Part shown: positions 1-10,649 of the stretch, piece after piece
How the letters are laid out: every line of letters begins with the position of its first letter
Position numbering within the stretch: the stretch's first letter is position 1
NCBI GenBank assembly: GCA_049999805.1
Contig: JBNGIO010000987.1
Location: forward strand, 1-25,193
Source: Folioceros fuciformis
Lineage: Eukaryota; Anthocerotophyta; Anthocerotopsida; Anthocerotales
Reading direction: 5' to 3'
Length of the DNA: 25,193 nt
Notes under the pieces: generated by a model
The model's database searches: none
What the model saw: the letters and a program-made list of their open reading frames with translations, nothing else
What the model was told of the DNA's origin: nothing
Program-made: the position numbers and the translations under genes

Positions 1-2350
1 CTCCTTCCCCGGCCCCCGCCGGCCTCCAGGGTGCAGGATTCCTGCTGCTGCTGCTGCGTAGATGCTGTTCCAAGCCTGTTAGATGATCTCGTTTGTCGAC
101 GACCCCCATATGAGTGGGCACACATGTCCCCGCCTTATGCGCCCTCCAGCTGAGCTACAATGCCAGGAAGGCTGCTCCCCCACAGCCTCCTCTTCCCATC
201 CTACATGCTCCCTTCCCGACGTAGGGGGGAACAACAGCACCCACAGTCGTGCCTCTTACTGCTCTTCTGCCAAATAAATAACCACTAGTGGCCAGGCCAG
301 CCTTCTTCACGATCCCAGCCCCTGGCCACCCACTCTCCCGCTACAAAACTCCTCGCCCTCCTCCTCTCCTTTGCTTTGCCACCGGAAGTGTGCCACCCTT
401 CCAGCAGACCTCCGTGAGCGGTGTTCTATGCAAAGCACTATGTTTCTGTCGTACTTGGCTACGCCATGCTGAGCCTAGCCTGGCAGCTGAGCACTCTTCG
501 CGCTCCCCGATTAGGGCAGCTGACCGCATGTCCAGGCTCACCTAGGTTTACGGCACCCTTGTCGGGCACGTGAACCGGGACAGCTTTGCGCTGCTTTCCT
601 TCCTTCTAAACAACGCAGTACCGAATCGGTAATGAAGTGTTACTGTTACCTGGTTGGCGTTAGCGTCCTATTGTAGCCGGAGTGACACGAGGTTTGCTTC
701 CCGAACGAAGACCTATTTCAGTACACCCAGCACCTATTTCAAACAGGAATATTTCACTCTATAATTGAAATGCCGAGCCGGTGCTTGGCGATCGAAGAGG
801 TAAGCTACCTTGTCGGCACGGCAGGCCGATTGCGGAGCATGCAATCAGCAAAGGTTGAGTAGTCGCGAATCTTTTTCCAAAGGTGACAAGAATGCTCTAG
901 GATTGAGGAAACGTGCAGCACACAGCAAGCTAATCAAAACTCATCAGCCACAGATCTGCCACTGATTCGTCCACCACAGCCCTCCGTTAGGCTGTGAGGA
1001 GGGTCGCGTCCAGCCTGTGTGGATCGTGCTTGACAGGCCCGAACCAAAACTCTCACAACTCTGGCGTGCATCGTCCAGTTTGCCACCGGTGATCTGCGTG
1101 CATGTCTAGCAGGCAGTTTCAGGGAATCTCTCCAGGATGACTGTTTTCAACACACGTCTTAGTGCACTTGTCAGCCAGCAATGTGAACGATCAAGGGCAG
1201 GCCAGAGGCCCCCTAGCTGTAGGGCACCACTGGCCTGCCCAAGTCAGAAGGTGCGGCGTGCAATGGTTGACGGAACGAGCCTTCTATCCGGCGTGCAAAT
1301 TACTGGCTGAGAGATTGTAGAACCCGTCGGCGGCAAGTCTGTGTTGGTTCCCAACCGAGCGCGAGATTGGCAAACTTCAACCTGGTTGTCGTGGTCGAGC
1401 TACCATCTCAAGAAAATCTGCCTACGATCACAGATGCGTCGTGCGCCTGCTACCGGCTTTGCGGATCATAAAGGCGCGCTTCAGTTGAAGCATTTGCCCT
1501 GAGACGGGTGAGATACGCTGAAGGCCACTGTCATCCTCCCTCTGCCCATCCAGGGCAATTCATGTTATCGCGCGGTGCTCCATCCATACTGTGAAAACCC
1601 TGCCGAGCAGCTTCAGTTCACCACATTCGTCAGGCGTACCCTGTCACAGGTGGAACAGACAGGACAGCCCTGGGCTCTCGGCACCGTTTACGCTGCAAAT
1701 CCCGCAACCGGAGGGTGGCGCATGGAGCCGTGTTTCTACGTTTCCAGGCTGAAAGCAAAGGTAGAGGGGCGGAAACAGCGGAAGGAGAGGATCTCGCTAC
1801 TGTGCCGCTCCTGCGACTCTGCACCATGGCCGGGGCCTCCTCGTCTCCCCTTCAAATCAATCCGGGAGGACTATCCGATATAGATAGGAACTGTAACGAG
1901 CTGAAAAGCTGTTCATGAGAAACGAAAGAACCATACACGAAACTCTTGCTCAATGCGGTAGTTGAAAATAGGGTAAACTCCCGGCGCACCTTGGGAAATA
2001 CGAGTCGGGTCTTGAAGGAACCACTGAGGTGGGACAACGGGATCGCCTTCCAAGGCGACGCCTGCAGATCGTCTCTAGTATTAGGGTTCGGGTATGACGA
2101 TCTGATCTCTAATCAAGTCGAGGATCTGTTCTGCTCCGGCCCTGAAACGCTGGGAGGCGGTGGCTCGTTATTGCACTCCATGCCCAGTATTTCCAGTAAG
2201 GACAGCTCGAATTACCGTCTTCCCAGGTCCTTGTCCAGCAGAATGTTGCATCTTGTCCTTCTCGCACCAGAATTCTTCCTACGAATGAGGGTCTGAGACA
2301 CTGAGGATGCAAGCCCTCAGATCCTGAGGGTCGAAGAGGGCGGCGAGCGA
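1..2350. other. Upstream/intergenic region, no recognisable gene
   Basis: This 2.35 kb stretch holds only short open frames on both strands, none with a motif I recognise or a convincing exon structure. Near its left edge are five CTG units (42-56). The last part, roughly 2280-2350, is presumably 5' UTR and promoter of the VPS54 gene that starts at 2351. A 102-codon frame around 1575-1883 begins at a GTG and looks mildly protein-like, but no family is apparent. The window edge may cut a neighbouring gene whose end I cannot identify. Confidence 0.5.
42..56 (+). repeat. (CTG)5 trinucleotide repeat
   Basis: Five uninterrupted CTG units lie next to the window edge. No coding context could be established, so it is listed only as a short microsatellite. 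Confidence 0.8.
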
Positions 2351-5300
2351 ATGGATCCTCAATCCTCTGCTAGCAGGCCCTCCACTGACGGATTGGTTAG
2401 AAAGGCGCCTGATTATTCTCGCCGGCAGCTCAACGAGGGCTTCTCGAGACGGGGTACTGACAAAGGGTCTGGTGGAGGGGAGGCCAAACGAAGTTCCTTG
2501 CACCAGAGCAGAACAGCATTATCTTTCTCTGAGGAGAAGCAGATTGCAGAGTTTGATCCCAGTGCGTACAGCGCCACTCAGAGTTTGGCATCTGTGCTGA
2601 ACAACCCCAAGCTTGGTAAAGCAGGGATCTACAGCTCTGATGGCTCCTGGGGGTCCTGGTTTTTTCCTACCACTGCGGATCCGCTTTTTGATTCAGCTCC
2701 TCCTCCCTTAGCACCAGGAATTCTGCCAGACATATCAAGGGCTGACTTGCAGCCTTATTTGGACTCGATCTCGGAATCGTATGGTCGATTTGTGGATGTG
2801 CGAGAGCACTTGAATCGGGAGCTTGTCGATCAGGTGTCGGCTGCGAGTAGAGAAGGGGCTGTGGAAATTGATGGACGGCAGCAGGGTGAGGGGCTTACAG
2901 CTTGTCTTCGTGAGATTCCGGCCTTGTATTTTGATGAGGATTTCGCACTTGAAAATGGATCGACATTCCAAGCGGCATGTCCTTTCTCCACTATACCTCA
3001 GAATATGATGCTGCAGGAGAAATTGACATCTTACTTAGACCTGGTGGAGGTGCATTTGGTCAGGGAGATAGCAGCACGATCCGATTCATTTTTCGACGCC
3101 CAAGGGCAGCTGGAGGGCTTGAACACCTCAATTGTACAGACTTGTGATCAGATTCGAGCGCTTCAGGCTACGGTGCAGCTCATGGATGGGGATGTAGTCG
3201 ATTGTGCAAGGCGTATTCATACGTTGAGCAGTCGTCGCAACAACTTGCTGGCCCTTCATCAGAAGTTGAAACTCATAGGATATGTCAGTCAAGCGATCTC
3301 AGCTCTCCGACTTGTAAGATGAGATCCTTCCGTTGTGTCCAGTCGGATGATTCAGCGTTATTGGCTCGGATTAGCCCCCGTTGTTTCCTCGATTGGGAAA
3401 TGTGCGCGGGCGGATAGCAGGGGTTTGGCTTTGTACTTTTCTGCTTCCAATCCTCTGGTCCATCGTTATTGGCTAGGAATTGGGACGTCGTTACTTCGGT
3501 TCCTGATCTATGGGAAGTTGCGGTATAGATCTGGCTTATTCGTTTCGTTGCTAACATGGGTACACACTTTGCCAGCTTGTGGTGGCCGGAGACTGTGGGG
3601 GTGCCCTTGATGTCGTTGACAATCTACAGCAATTGCTGGTAAGATACATCCATCCATGCGCTTCGTATTGTTTCTGTCAGTTTGGCGTTGGCCTTGTAGT
3701 AAGGTTACAGATGCAGGGTCTTGTACTGCTCTTTTTTCTTCGAGCCCTTTCAATTGTATGTTTGCGTCTGGGAGTAGTGTAGTAATGTTCCTTAGTTGTT
3801 GCGACGGCTCTCCATGTACATCAGTCGAACTTTGGAACCATGTTGTAGGAAGGTGATGAGCTTGTTGGGCTGCACTGCTTCAGACATCTTGGTGAACAGC
3901 TGACCTCTGCCATGGACGATGTGAACAAGTGAGGCTAGATTTCGGATCCATTGCTTTCAACTGGCACCCTTTGCTCTATCCTGACATCTTGCCGTGCAGT
4001 ATGCTGGCAGCTGACTTTGTCCGGACAGCCATTCACCATACATCAGATACATTGCCATCAGCGCTGATAGCAAGTCACAATGCCAGGAAGAAGCGGCAAT
4101 TTTCGTCTGTAAAGGAACTCGTGTTGTTCGAGGTAACATGTAGACCTGTTCTTGTAGTCCATGATTTTGTACGTCTGCATAGGATGCAGATGCTGGCTGA
4201 CACACTGCCTCCAAACCCTGCCTATTTATGATGGCATTAAACCCGGGAAGTAATATTATGTTGTGGCTCTGGCAGCAAGGAAATAGTAATTCTCACCCTT
4301 CATGCATTTACAGGCTTAGGATGCTTGTAATTTAGAGTCTGACGTGATCAACATGAGCAGGCCAAAATGGACGAGGAGGAAGAAGCTGGACTACGGGAGC
4401 AGCTCTTGCCTGTTGTTATTGGATTACTGAGAACCGTAAGTTATCTCGAGTGCGATGTTGGTAGAGGGAGGCATGGTGATTTTCAGAGGTTTCTATGGAG
4501 TTTGTAGGCAGGCTTAAGGGATGTGACGACATTTTTCTTCTTTAAACCTTTTTAAACATGACTCCACTCTTCCAAGGTTTATTGAATGGTCCGATTTTTT
4601 TCAACTATCAAAGAACATTTACCCTCTGCTAATAGAGGGTTGTTTGTGAGACAGTCAAAATTGCCTGCAGTCCTAAGAATCTACAGAGACACGCTAATTA
4701 CCGATATCAAGGCAGCAATCAAGTCTGTTGTGACAGAGCTTCTTCCTGTTCTGTTTACTCGTGCTGCTCCTGAAAGTAATTTGCCTCCTGCTGACAAGAC
4801 TGATTCAGAGGGTGAGGTTGCTTTCACCTTTTTGTCAGGTCTGAATAGCAAGTAATTTGGCTAGCCTTTAATTCTCACGCACAGTCTGGTTTTCCGATTG
4901 TGTAGCAGTGGGTGGTGCCCATAAACTGAAGGGACTATCAGCTGAGAATTTTGTGCAGTTGCTCACTGCTGTATTCTCGATCGTGCAGGTACAGTGAAAT
5001 TCGCAGCACATTGAACAGGATATGCTTCATTCTATAGTTTATGTTGCAGGATTAACGCGTTTGAATTCCTGGTTACACACAGGCTCGACTGAACAGAGCT
5101 GCACAAGTCAGGGCAGTGATTGAGCAGATTGTGGGGGGTCTACAGGGTAGCTATGCTGCTGCTGCTGTTGCTGCAGCATTTGCGTCAGGTGCAGCTGCAG
5201 CGGCTGCTGCTGAAGCAGCTCAGGAGGTGGAACAGAACACACTACGTGCTGGGTCCGGTGCTGTGATGCGAGAGTCAGCTTCAAGCAGTCTTTCATCCAT

Positions 5301-8127
5301 AACAAGAGGGAATGCTTCAAATATGTCTAAACAGTTCCGGTAACTCCTGCTATTGGTCCTCTTTTTTCTTAATGATTAGAATGTTTAGACTGGGAGGTCC
5401 TCAGGTCTTAGGGAGTGTGCTGTATGTTCAAATAGTCTGAATTGTAACCGGGAAATTGCAGGGCAGATGTCCTGAGGGAGAATACAGAAGCTGTTTGTGC
5501 TGCGTGCGATGCAGCGCATCAGCGCTGGGCTAAGTTGCTCGGTGTCCGAGGAGCTATTCACCCAAAGCTTCGTCTCCAGGAGTTTGTGAGCATATATAGC
5601 ACGACTCAGGATTTTATCTCAACAACTGAAAAGGTCAGCACATAGCTTACCACCAGGTCTGGGTAACTCTGTGACCACCTATATTTTCCAGGAAGATTTC
5701 TTTTGAACCCGTCATGATATATTGGCCTTCTAAACAGGTTGGGGGCCGTCTGGGGTACAGCATTCGTGGTACCTTGCAATCACAGTCCAAATCATTTGTG
5801 GACACTCAGCACACCATGCGTGTAACTTTCTTACAGAGCGGTTTTTGATTCATAGAAGTTTGAGAGCATCGCTTTTTTGGTCATGCACAATCAGAGCGTA
5901 TGAGGACAACAAATTGTTCTGGTTGACTGTGACAGGTCTCAAAGATCACAGCTGTTTTGGAACAAGAGACATGGGTGGCTATTGATGCTCCTGAAGAATT
6001 TCAGCTGATTGTGGATGCTTTCACAAACAACAGACAGAGAACTGGTCAGGCCGACTCAGTTGTCTTGCTTAGCAGGACTTCCAGTGGAACCACTGGTGTT
6101 GCTGTCAGTGACACTCAGGTGAATGGCAGCGAGGAACCTGAGCAGTCTATCAATGCTGAAGAGCATAGGACAAAAGAGACTGAAGGCGGGGAGAGAACAG
6201 GAGGATCTGAGGGTGGGCAAGAAAATGGTGTTGAACTGAAACAGCCACCGCAGGTTGAGACCTTGTCTGCTGGCAGTCTCCAGTTGGAAGTAGCTGCACC
6301 AAAACCCAGAAAGGGCAGGGAGAAACTATCTGTCAAGACTCTAGTCATTCGGGGCACAAGTTATTATGCCGTAAATAGGTAAGTATTACTCATTCTCCAT
6401 GTACACTGACGCTTTTATGTGCATTATGCTTATTGTATTGCTGTGATATTCAGCTGTTCTTGTATCTGTTCTCTGCTCTTTGGCTTCGTGCAGTGGCCTT
6501 ATCTTGCTGAAGATGATTTCCGAGTACATGGACATTACAAATGCTATACCAACATTAGTGACCGAAGTAGTGCATCGAATCGCTGAAATTCTGAAGCTCT
6601 TCAATTCCCGGACATGCCAGCTTGTCCTAGGCGCTGGTGCCATGCAGGTTGTGATAATGACTGAATTGACTTCTATCGTTGCTGGTTTGAGAAGGCTCGG
6701 CTCATTGAACTATGAGATATGAATCACCTGCCAGGTATCTGGTTTGAAGTCAATAACAGCGAAGCACCTTGCACTATCAAGTCAAAGCATAAGCTTTTTT
6801 TTGGCGTTGATTCCAGGTAATTGTTGCTTGTACTGACTGATGGGACTTTACAGGTTCAACGTGCATGCACTTACGCACCAGTATGATTTGAAAGCTGATG
6901 AACTGACAAATCTTAGCTGGCAGATATTAGAAGACTGCTGTCGTTCCACATTCCAGAATCACGGAAAGCATTACTATTGACTGAGCTCGATCGAATAGGC
7001 CAAGTAAGTTGCTGCCATGTCTCAGTTGCCTTAATCTTGTTTATGAAGCGAAATTCAAGTTCAGTGGGCCAAGGCCTCATGTCTCTGTTTTTGACGTTCT
7101 TGGTAAGTTAGAAACCTAAACTAGGGTGGAAAGCTACCGTAAACCTCTTTGAAAAAACGTTCTGCGGACGACTGGATGGCAATTGTCCTAGGCTCTCTTT
7201 AAGTGCTGGTGCAAGCCTTAGGGCCTATTGCTTACTTTGGCAACGTTTGTAAGCCTGTTGATGTAACTGTAAAGAGTTGAATATTGTGATCAGGACTACA
7301 AAGTGCATAGGGACGAGATTCACTCCAAATTGGTCCAAATAATGAAAGAGCGCCTCGCAACTCATCTGCGGGCAATCCCTCAGACTGTGGAGATGTGGAA
7401 CAAGACTGATGACTCTGATGGCCAACCAAGCCAGTTTGCTCGTGGGCTTACCAAGGTAACGCGAGAAGCCACACCTTGCATTTTGATTATGGATTCATGG
7501 AGAATAATCAGACATACGATGTCTGAGGATCCTTGGCCTGTGTCCCGATGACCGACTCTCGTGCTGCATGCTAATTGACATTCCTAGGAAGTGGGAGTCC
7601 TGCATCGAGTGTTGTCGCCTATTTTGCTGGAAGCTGATGTCAAGTCAGTGTTCACGTAAGTCGTGTTTCCTTCTGCCGTAGGACTTCCTCGTTGTAGAGG
7701 AGACATGACTTTCCAGGTTAACAGTGCTCTACGAGTAATTTTGGATTGCAACGTGAAGCTAAGGCCGTCTTTCTGACGACTTCAGCTATTCTACGTTTGG
7801 ATCTGCAGGCGCGTTGTTGCCTTGTTTCATTCACAACTTGCTGACGCTTTCTTGAAGATCGAAGTGAACAGTCCTCAGGCGAAGCGGAGGTTTCTAGCTC
7901 TCCCTGACCTTGGCCACGATGGGAAGCCACCTTTCGGCGTGTCCTTGTAGTGGTGCCTACTAACAACAAACCTTCCCTTTTGGTCCAGGTTGTACCGCGA
8001 TATCCACTGTATTCTCCAATGTATGCATACTCTTCCATCAGATGCCTTGAACCAGGATGGCACACACAAGAAAGGGGAACTCGACGACTTCCTGCTGCAG
8101 AAGTTTGGGGATGATAATCCTTTGTAG
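2351..8127 (+). CDS. VPS54: Vacuolar protein sorting-associated protein 54 (GARP complex subunit), 18 exons
   Basis: VPS54 is the GARP subunit, with VPS51-53, that tethers endosome-derived vesicles at the trans-Golgi network. Exons: 2351-3313, 3576-3638, 3849-3928, 4000-4132, 4361-4435, 4655-4811, 4906-4988, 5083-5339, 5462-5633, 5738-5821, 5936-6378, 6494-6647, 6735-6816, 6924-7003, 7294-7455, 7588-7655, 7809-7889, 7989-8127. All introns are GT...AG and phases join to 1091 codons. Recognised plant VPS54 blocks: ASVLNNPKLGKAG (about 79-92), QPYLDSISESYGRF (134-147), ALYFDEDFALENG (191-203), SFFDAQGQLE (246-255), the RADVLRENTEAV block at the exon 8/9 join, GLILLKMISEYMD (838-850), LVLGAGAMQ at the end of exon 12, and VHRDEIHSKLVQIM in exon 15. 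A coiled-coil-like segment lies at about 245-305. Exon 11 holds an acidic, probably disordered linker. The length is close to or slightly above the usual plant size. The exon 7 acceptor could be 3 nt later, and the exon 17 donor (GTTTCT) is weak. The start is the first ATG of the conserved frame. Confidence 0.95.
5153..5221 (+). repeat. In-frame alanine-coding GCT/GCA trinucleotide tract within VPS54 exon 8
   Basis: Imperfect GCT/GCA/GCG runs encode two alanine blocks around residues 543-561 of VPS54, separated by a Val and a Phe-Ala-Ser-Gly bridge. Plant VPS54 proteins are also Ala-rich at this position, so part of the composition is conserved. The DNA is microsatellite-like and could vary in length between strains. 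Confidence 0.75.
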
Positions 8128-8920
8128 ATGGAGCGCATGGGCGCAGGAATACTGGCGAGAGAATCAGTTTTCCTTTGTAGGTGAAGCACAGTTGCGATTT
8201 GGGAATACTATGGAACGGGAACAATTTGCCCTATCTTGTCAGATTTTTCTGCGGCGCTTTCGTAAGCTACCTGCTCAACTTCCCGCACGTCACGTGAGGT
8301 ATGTTATCCAATGTTGAGGTTGATGGTGTTGGTGTTTATGGTTTTCAACGTGAAAGACTGATCACATCAACCGCATCTCCAGTTGACAGGAGGAGGAAGG
8401 TAGCACAATTTCTTCCTTGGTAACGATCTGGTTAGCATGTTTGATCTACTGTTCCACTAGTGAAAGATTCACACGAAGCAAAGCTTCAATACTTGACGCG
8501 TAGGCAACATTGTGACCCAACATATTAGCATGAGTGCCATTGCACGTGCCACGGTTGTGCATACCGTTTTCATCGCGGAATAATGTACGTCGTTATTGAT
8601 GCACTAGATTTGCTCGAAAGGTGGCATGCGAACATGCTTTCTTTCTGGTAGGCGATATCGCAAGCCTCCTTAGGATCGTGGAAGTTCATGGTTGGGTTAA
8701 AACGTTCTATGGAAGTTCAAGGCCCTTGAGGCGTTTACGACGGGAGTTGATTGGTCTGGACAGATCTGCAGTACATCACTGTAAACACGTGCAATATGAG
8801 TACTGTACATAGTATGTTTTTCCCTTGTCTCTTCTCACAGGGCAGCAGGTGGCTCAGACCACGGTAGTCTTGCAGGCGGTAAACGTTTTTGGGCTGGCTG
8901 TACGAGCTTTGGTGAGTTGT
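8128..8920 (+). other. Region downstream of VPS54 stop with exon-like islands
   Basis: No known protein is encoded here. Two segments have good splice-site context: 8181-8298, after a TTTTCCTTTGTAG acceptor and before a GTATGT donor; and 8841-8911, after a CTTCTCACAG acceptor and before a GTGAGT donor. They could be spliced 3' UTR exons of VPS54, an alternative transcript end, or chance. The small open frame at 8621-8812 shows no recognisable motif. Confidence 0.3.
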
Positions 8921-9000
8921 TTGGTATGGATGGAATTTTTTTCATTAAATACATGAATCTAAGTGGATTAAATGATTTAAATTAGGTGAAAAAATAAAGA

Positions 9001-9018
9001 GAGGGAGGGGGGGGGGGT
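9001..9018 (+). repeat. Purine/poly-G run
   Basis: A GAGGGAGG prefix runs into an uninterrupted stretch of about eleven or more G residues. It may form a G-quadruplex-like structure and is prone to assembly or sequencing length error. Confidence 0.8.
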
Positions 9019-9513
9019 TGTGAAATAATCTAATTGCTGTCTTGTGTGTCTGAAGAGTAGCTGTCTTATTGAAGAATGCATGTGTTGCATGCTCCATGCA
9101 AAACCCTTAGGAGATTGCAAAACTCTTGAAAGAGTGGTTGCCTTGTTGACAATGCATGCTTTATTCAAAATTGTAGAAAGAATGGTTGCCTATGTGATAT
9201 ATAAGGACTAGAGCACACTTTAAGGTATGCAACTTTGTGTAGGAACACTCATTCCCTAAGGAGATTACATTGTGAATCTTGTGTTGGGAGAGAACTTGGA
9301 AAGCAAGCTTGTTAAGAACCAAAGGGCATAGCCAGTTGGGTGTAGATGGCCAAACCCAATCGTGTAAGGCTTTCAAATGAAGAGCAGACCAGCACTTACA
9401 ACCTCAAGGAGGTGGTCCAGGAGCGAAGAAGCTATTCATCTTCATTGAGTTATGCCATTGAAAGGGTCTAAACCAATGTTAGACATCACAAACCGGCCCA
9501 AAATAGGTACAGG

Positions 9514-9575
9514 CAGTCAACGCTGTACAGTTAAATGCAATGAACAGCCAACATTGTACAGTAAAATGCAGTGAA
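9514..9575 (+). repeat. Imperfect tandem duplication, 31-bp unit x2
   Basis: Two adjacent 31-nt copies occupy 9514-9544 and 9545-9575. They share the pattern CAG(T/C)CAAC..TGTACAGT.AAATGCA.TGAA and differ at only a few positions. No coding role is visible. Confidence 0.85.
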
Positions 9576-9770
9576 AGCTAGAAACAGGGTTGCCAAATAG
9601 GAGCTTATGCATCACCACATAATCCAAGTATACAAGCATGGCCATTGAACACGTCGATGGTGAGATAGGTGTATGGATGGTGAGAGCCCTTGGCACCCCT
9701 CATGTACCCCTCAGAAAGCTACCCCTTAGAAAGCTCTGACCACTGCTTTTGTGCCCCTTCGAAAACAGTG

Positions 9771-9850
9771 AACTCATAACTCTGTAAAGATATTTAATTA
9801 ACTAGTGCAGTCAACTCATAACTTTGTAAAGATATTTAGCTAGTGCCGTC
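9771..9850 (+). repeat. Imperfect tandem duplication, 42/38-bp units
   Basis: Copy 1 is 9771-9812 and copy 2 is 9813-9850. Both begin AACTCATAACT.TGTAAAGA and end TAGTGC.GTC. The second copy lacks about four bases in the middle. The segment is non-coding and AT-rich. Confidence 0.85.
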
Positions 9851-10649
9851 CAAGAGTTGTCAATGGTGGGTAGGCTACTTGGAGCCTAGTGGTGTGTGGT
9901 GAAAGTTGAGTAAGATCTAAGGTACTTGTTCCTCCCTTTCACAAGAAGGGGGTGTTTACTAAACATGAACTACATACTCTCTTAACTCCAAAATGAGCAC
10001 TAGTCTTAAATTGAGACTTCAACCATATCATAGCCAAGCTGCAAAAACATTAAACGATAAGTTTTGCTTCATTTTCTAGCAAGAGGCGAGTGCAAATATA
10101 TATTTATGTGCCACATATGGTATCCTCAACCCTATAGGTTGGGAGAATATGTATCTTCCAAGAACCACGAATGCACCATATGCTGGCTGAGCACACCTAG
10201 AACTGCAAGAGCATAATAGGCATCGTTGATAAACCCCGGAACTCATCAATTAGTGTTTGTCATTGGTAATGCTCCCCGGAGAGATAATGCCAAAGGGGAG
10301 AGGGAACATGCCAAGGTTTGGCCGTCACAAATGTCAAGGTTGAGACATGGCTTCATGGTGGACCCAGGGTTTGGACCCTGACATTAGTTTGTGAAGACCA
10401 AATGAACCCCTACGACAGCTATACACCACCGTACCGGGAGAACAAGGCAGAAGAGAAAGCTAAGGATGACGATTACACAATTAGTTCCGCTTACGGCATT
10501 AAACCCGGAGAAACCAGGCTTTGGATCAGCCACGACTGTGGACGAAATAGGAGAACAAGAAGGAAGAAAGTTGATCTCCAGAGAACGAGTAGCCAGCGAC
10601 GGATGTAGAGGCACGGACGAAGAAATCGATAGTCTCCGCGAATGTTGTC

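Larger units (their letters stand above)
8921..10649. other. AT-richer intergenic region with degenerate repeats
   Basis: The composition shifts towards A+T compared with neighbouring genes, and the stretch begins near a long G run (about 9001-9018). It contains two short tandem duplications, listed separately, and no recognisable gene on either strand. The segment around 10250-10380 contains a purine-rich CCAAAGGGGAG motif (10290-10300) reminiscent of the polypurine tract before an LTR-retrotransposon 3' LTR. No reverse transcriptase, integrase or matching LTR pair was seen, so this is at most an eroded remnant. Confidence 0.4.

Noticed and set aside
124-172. tRNA-like box on the minus strand (GTAGCTCAGCTGGA near 160)
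   Set aside because: The D-arm resembles a tRNA, but I could not fold a proper anticodon stem-loop or T-arm with a GTTCGA-type box at the right distance. It is probably chance.
1575-1883. 102-codon frame upstream of VPS54
   Set aside because: It starts at GTG, has no recognisable family and shows no splice-supported continuation.
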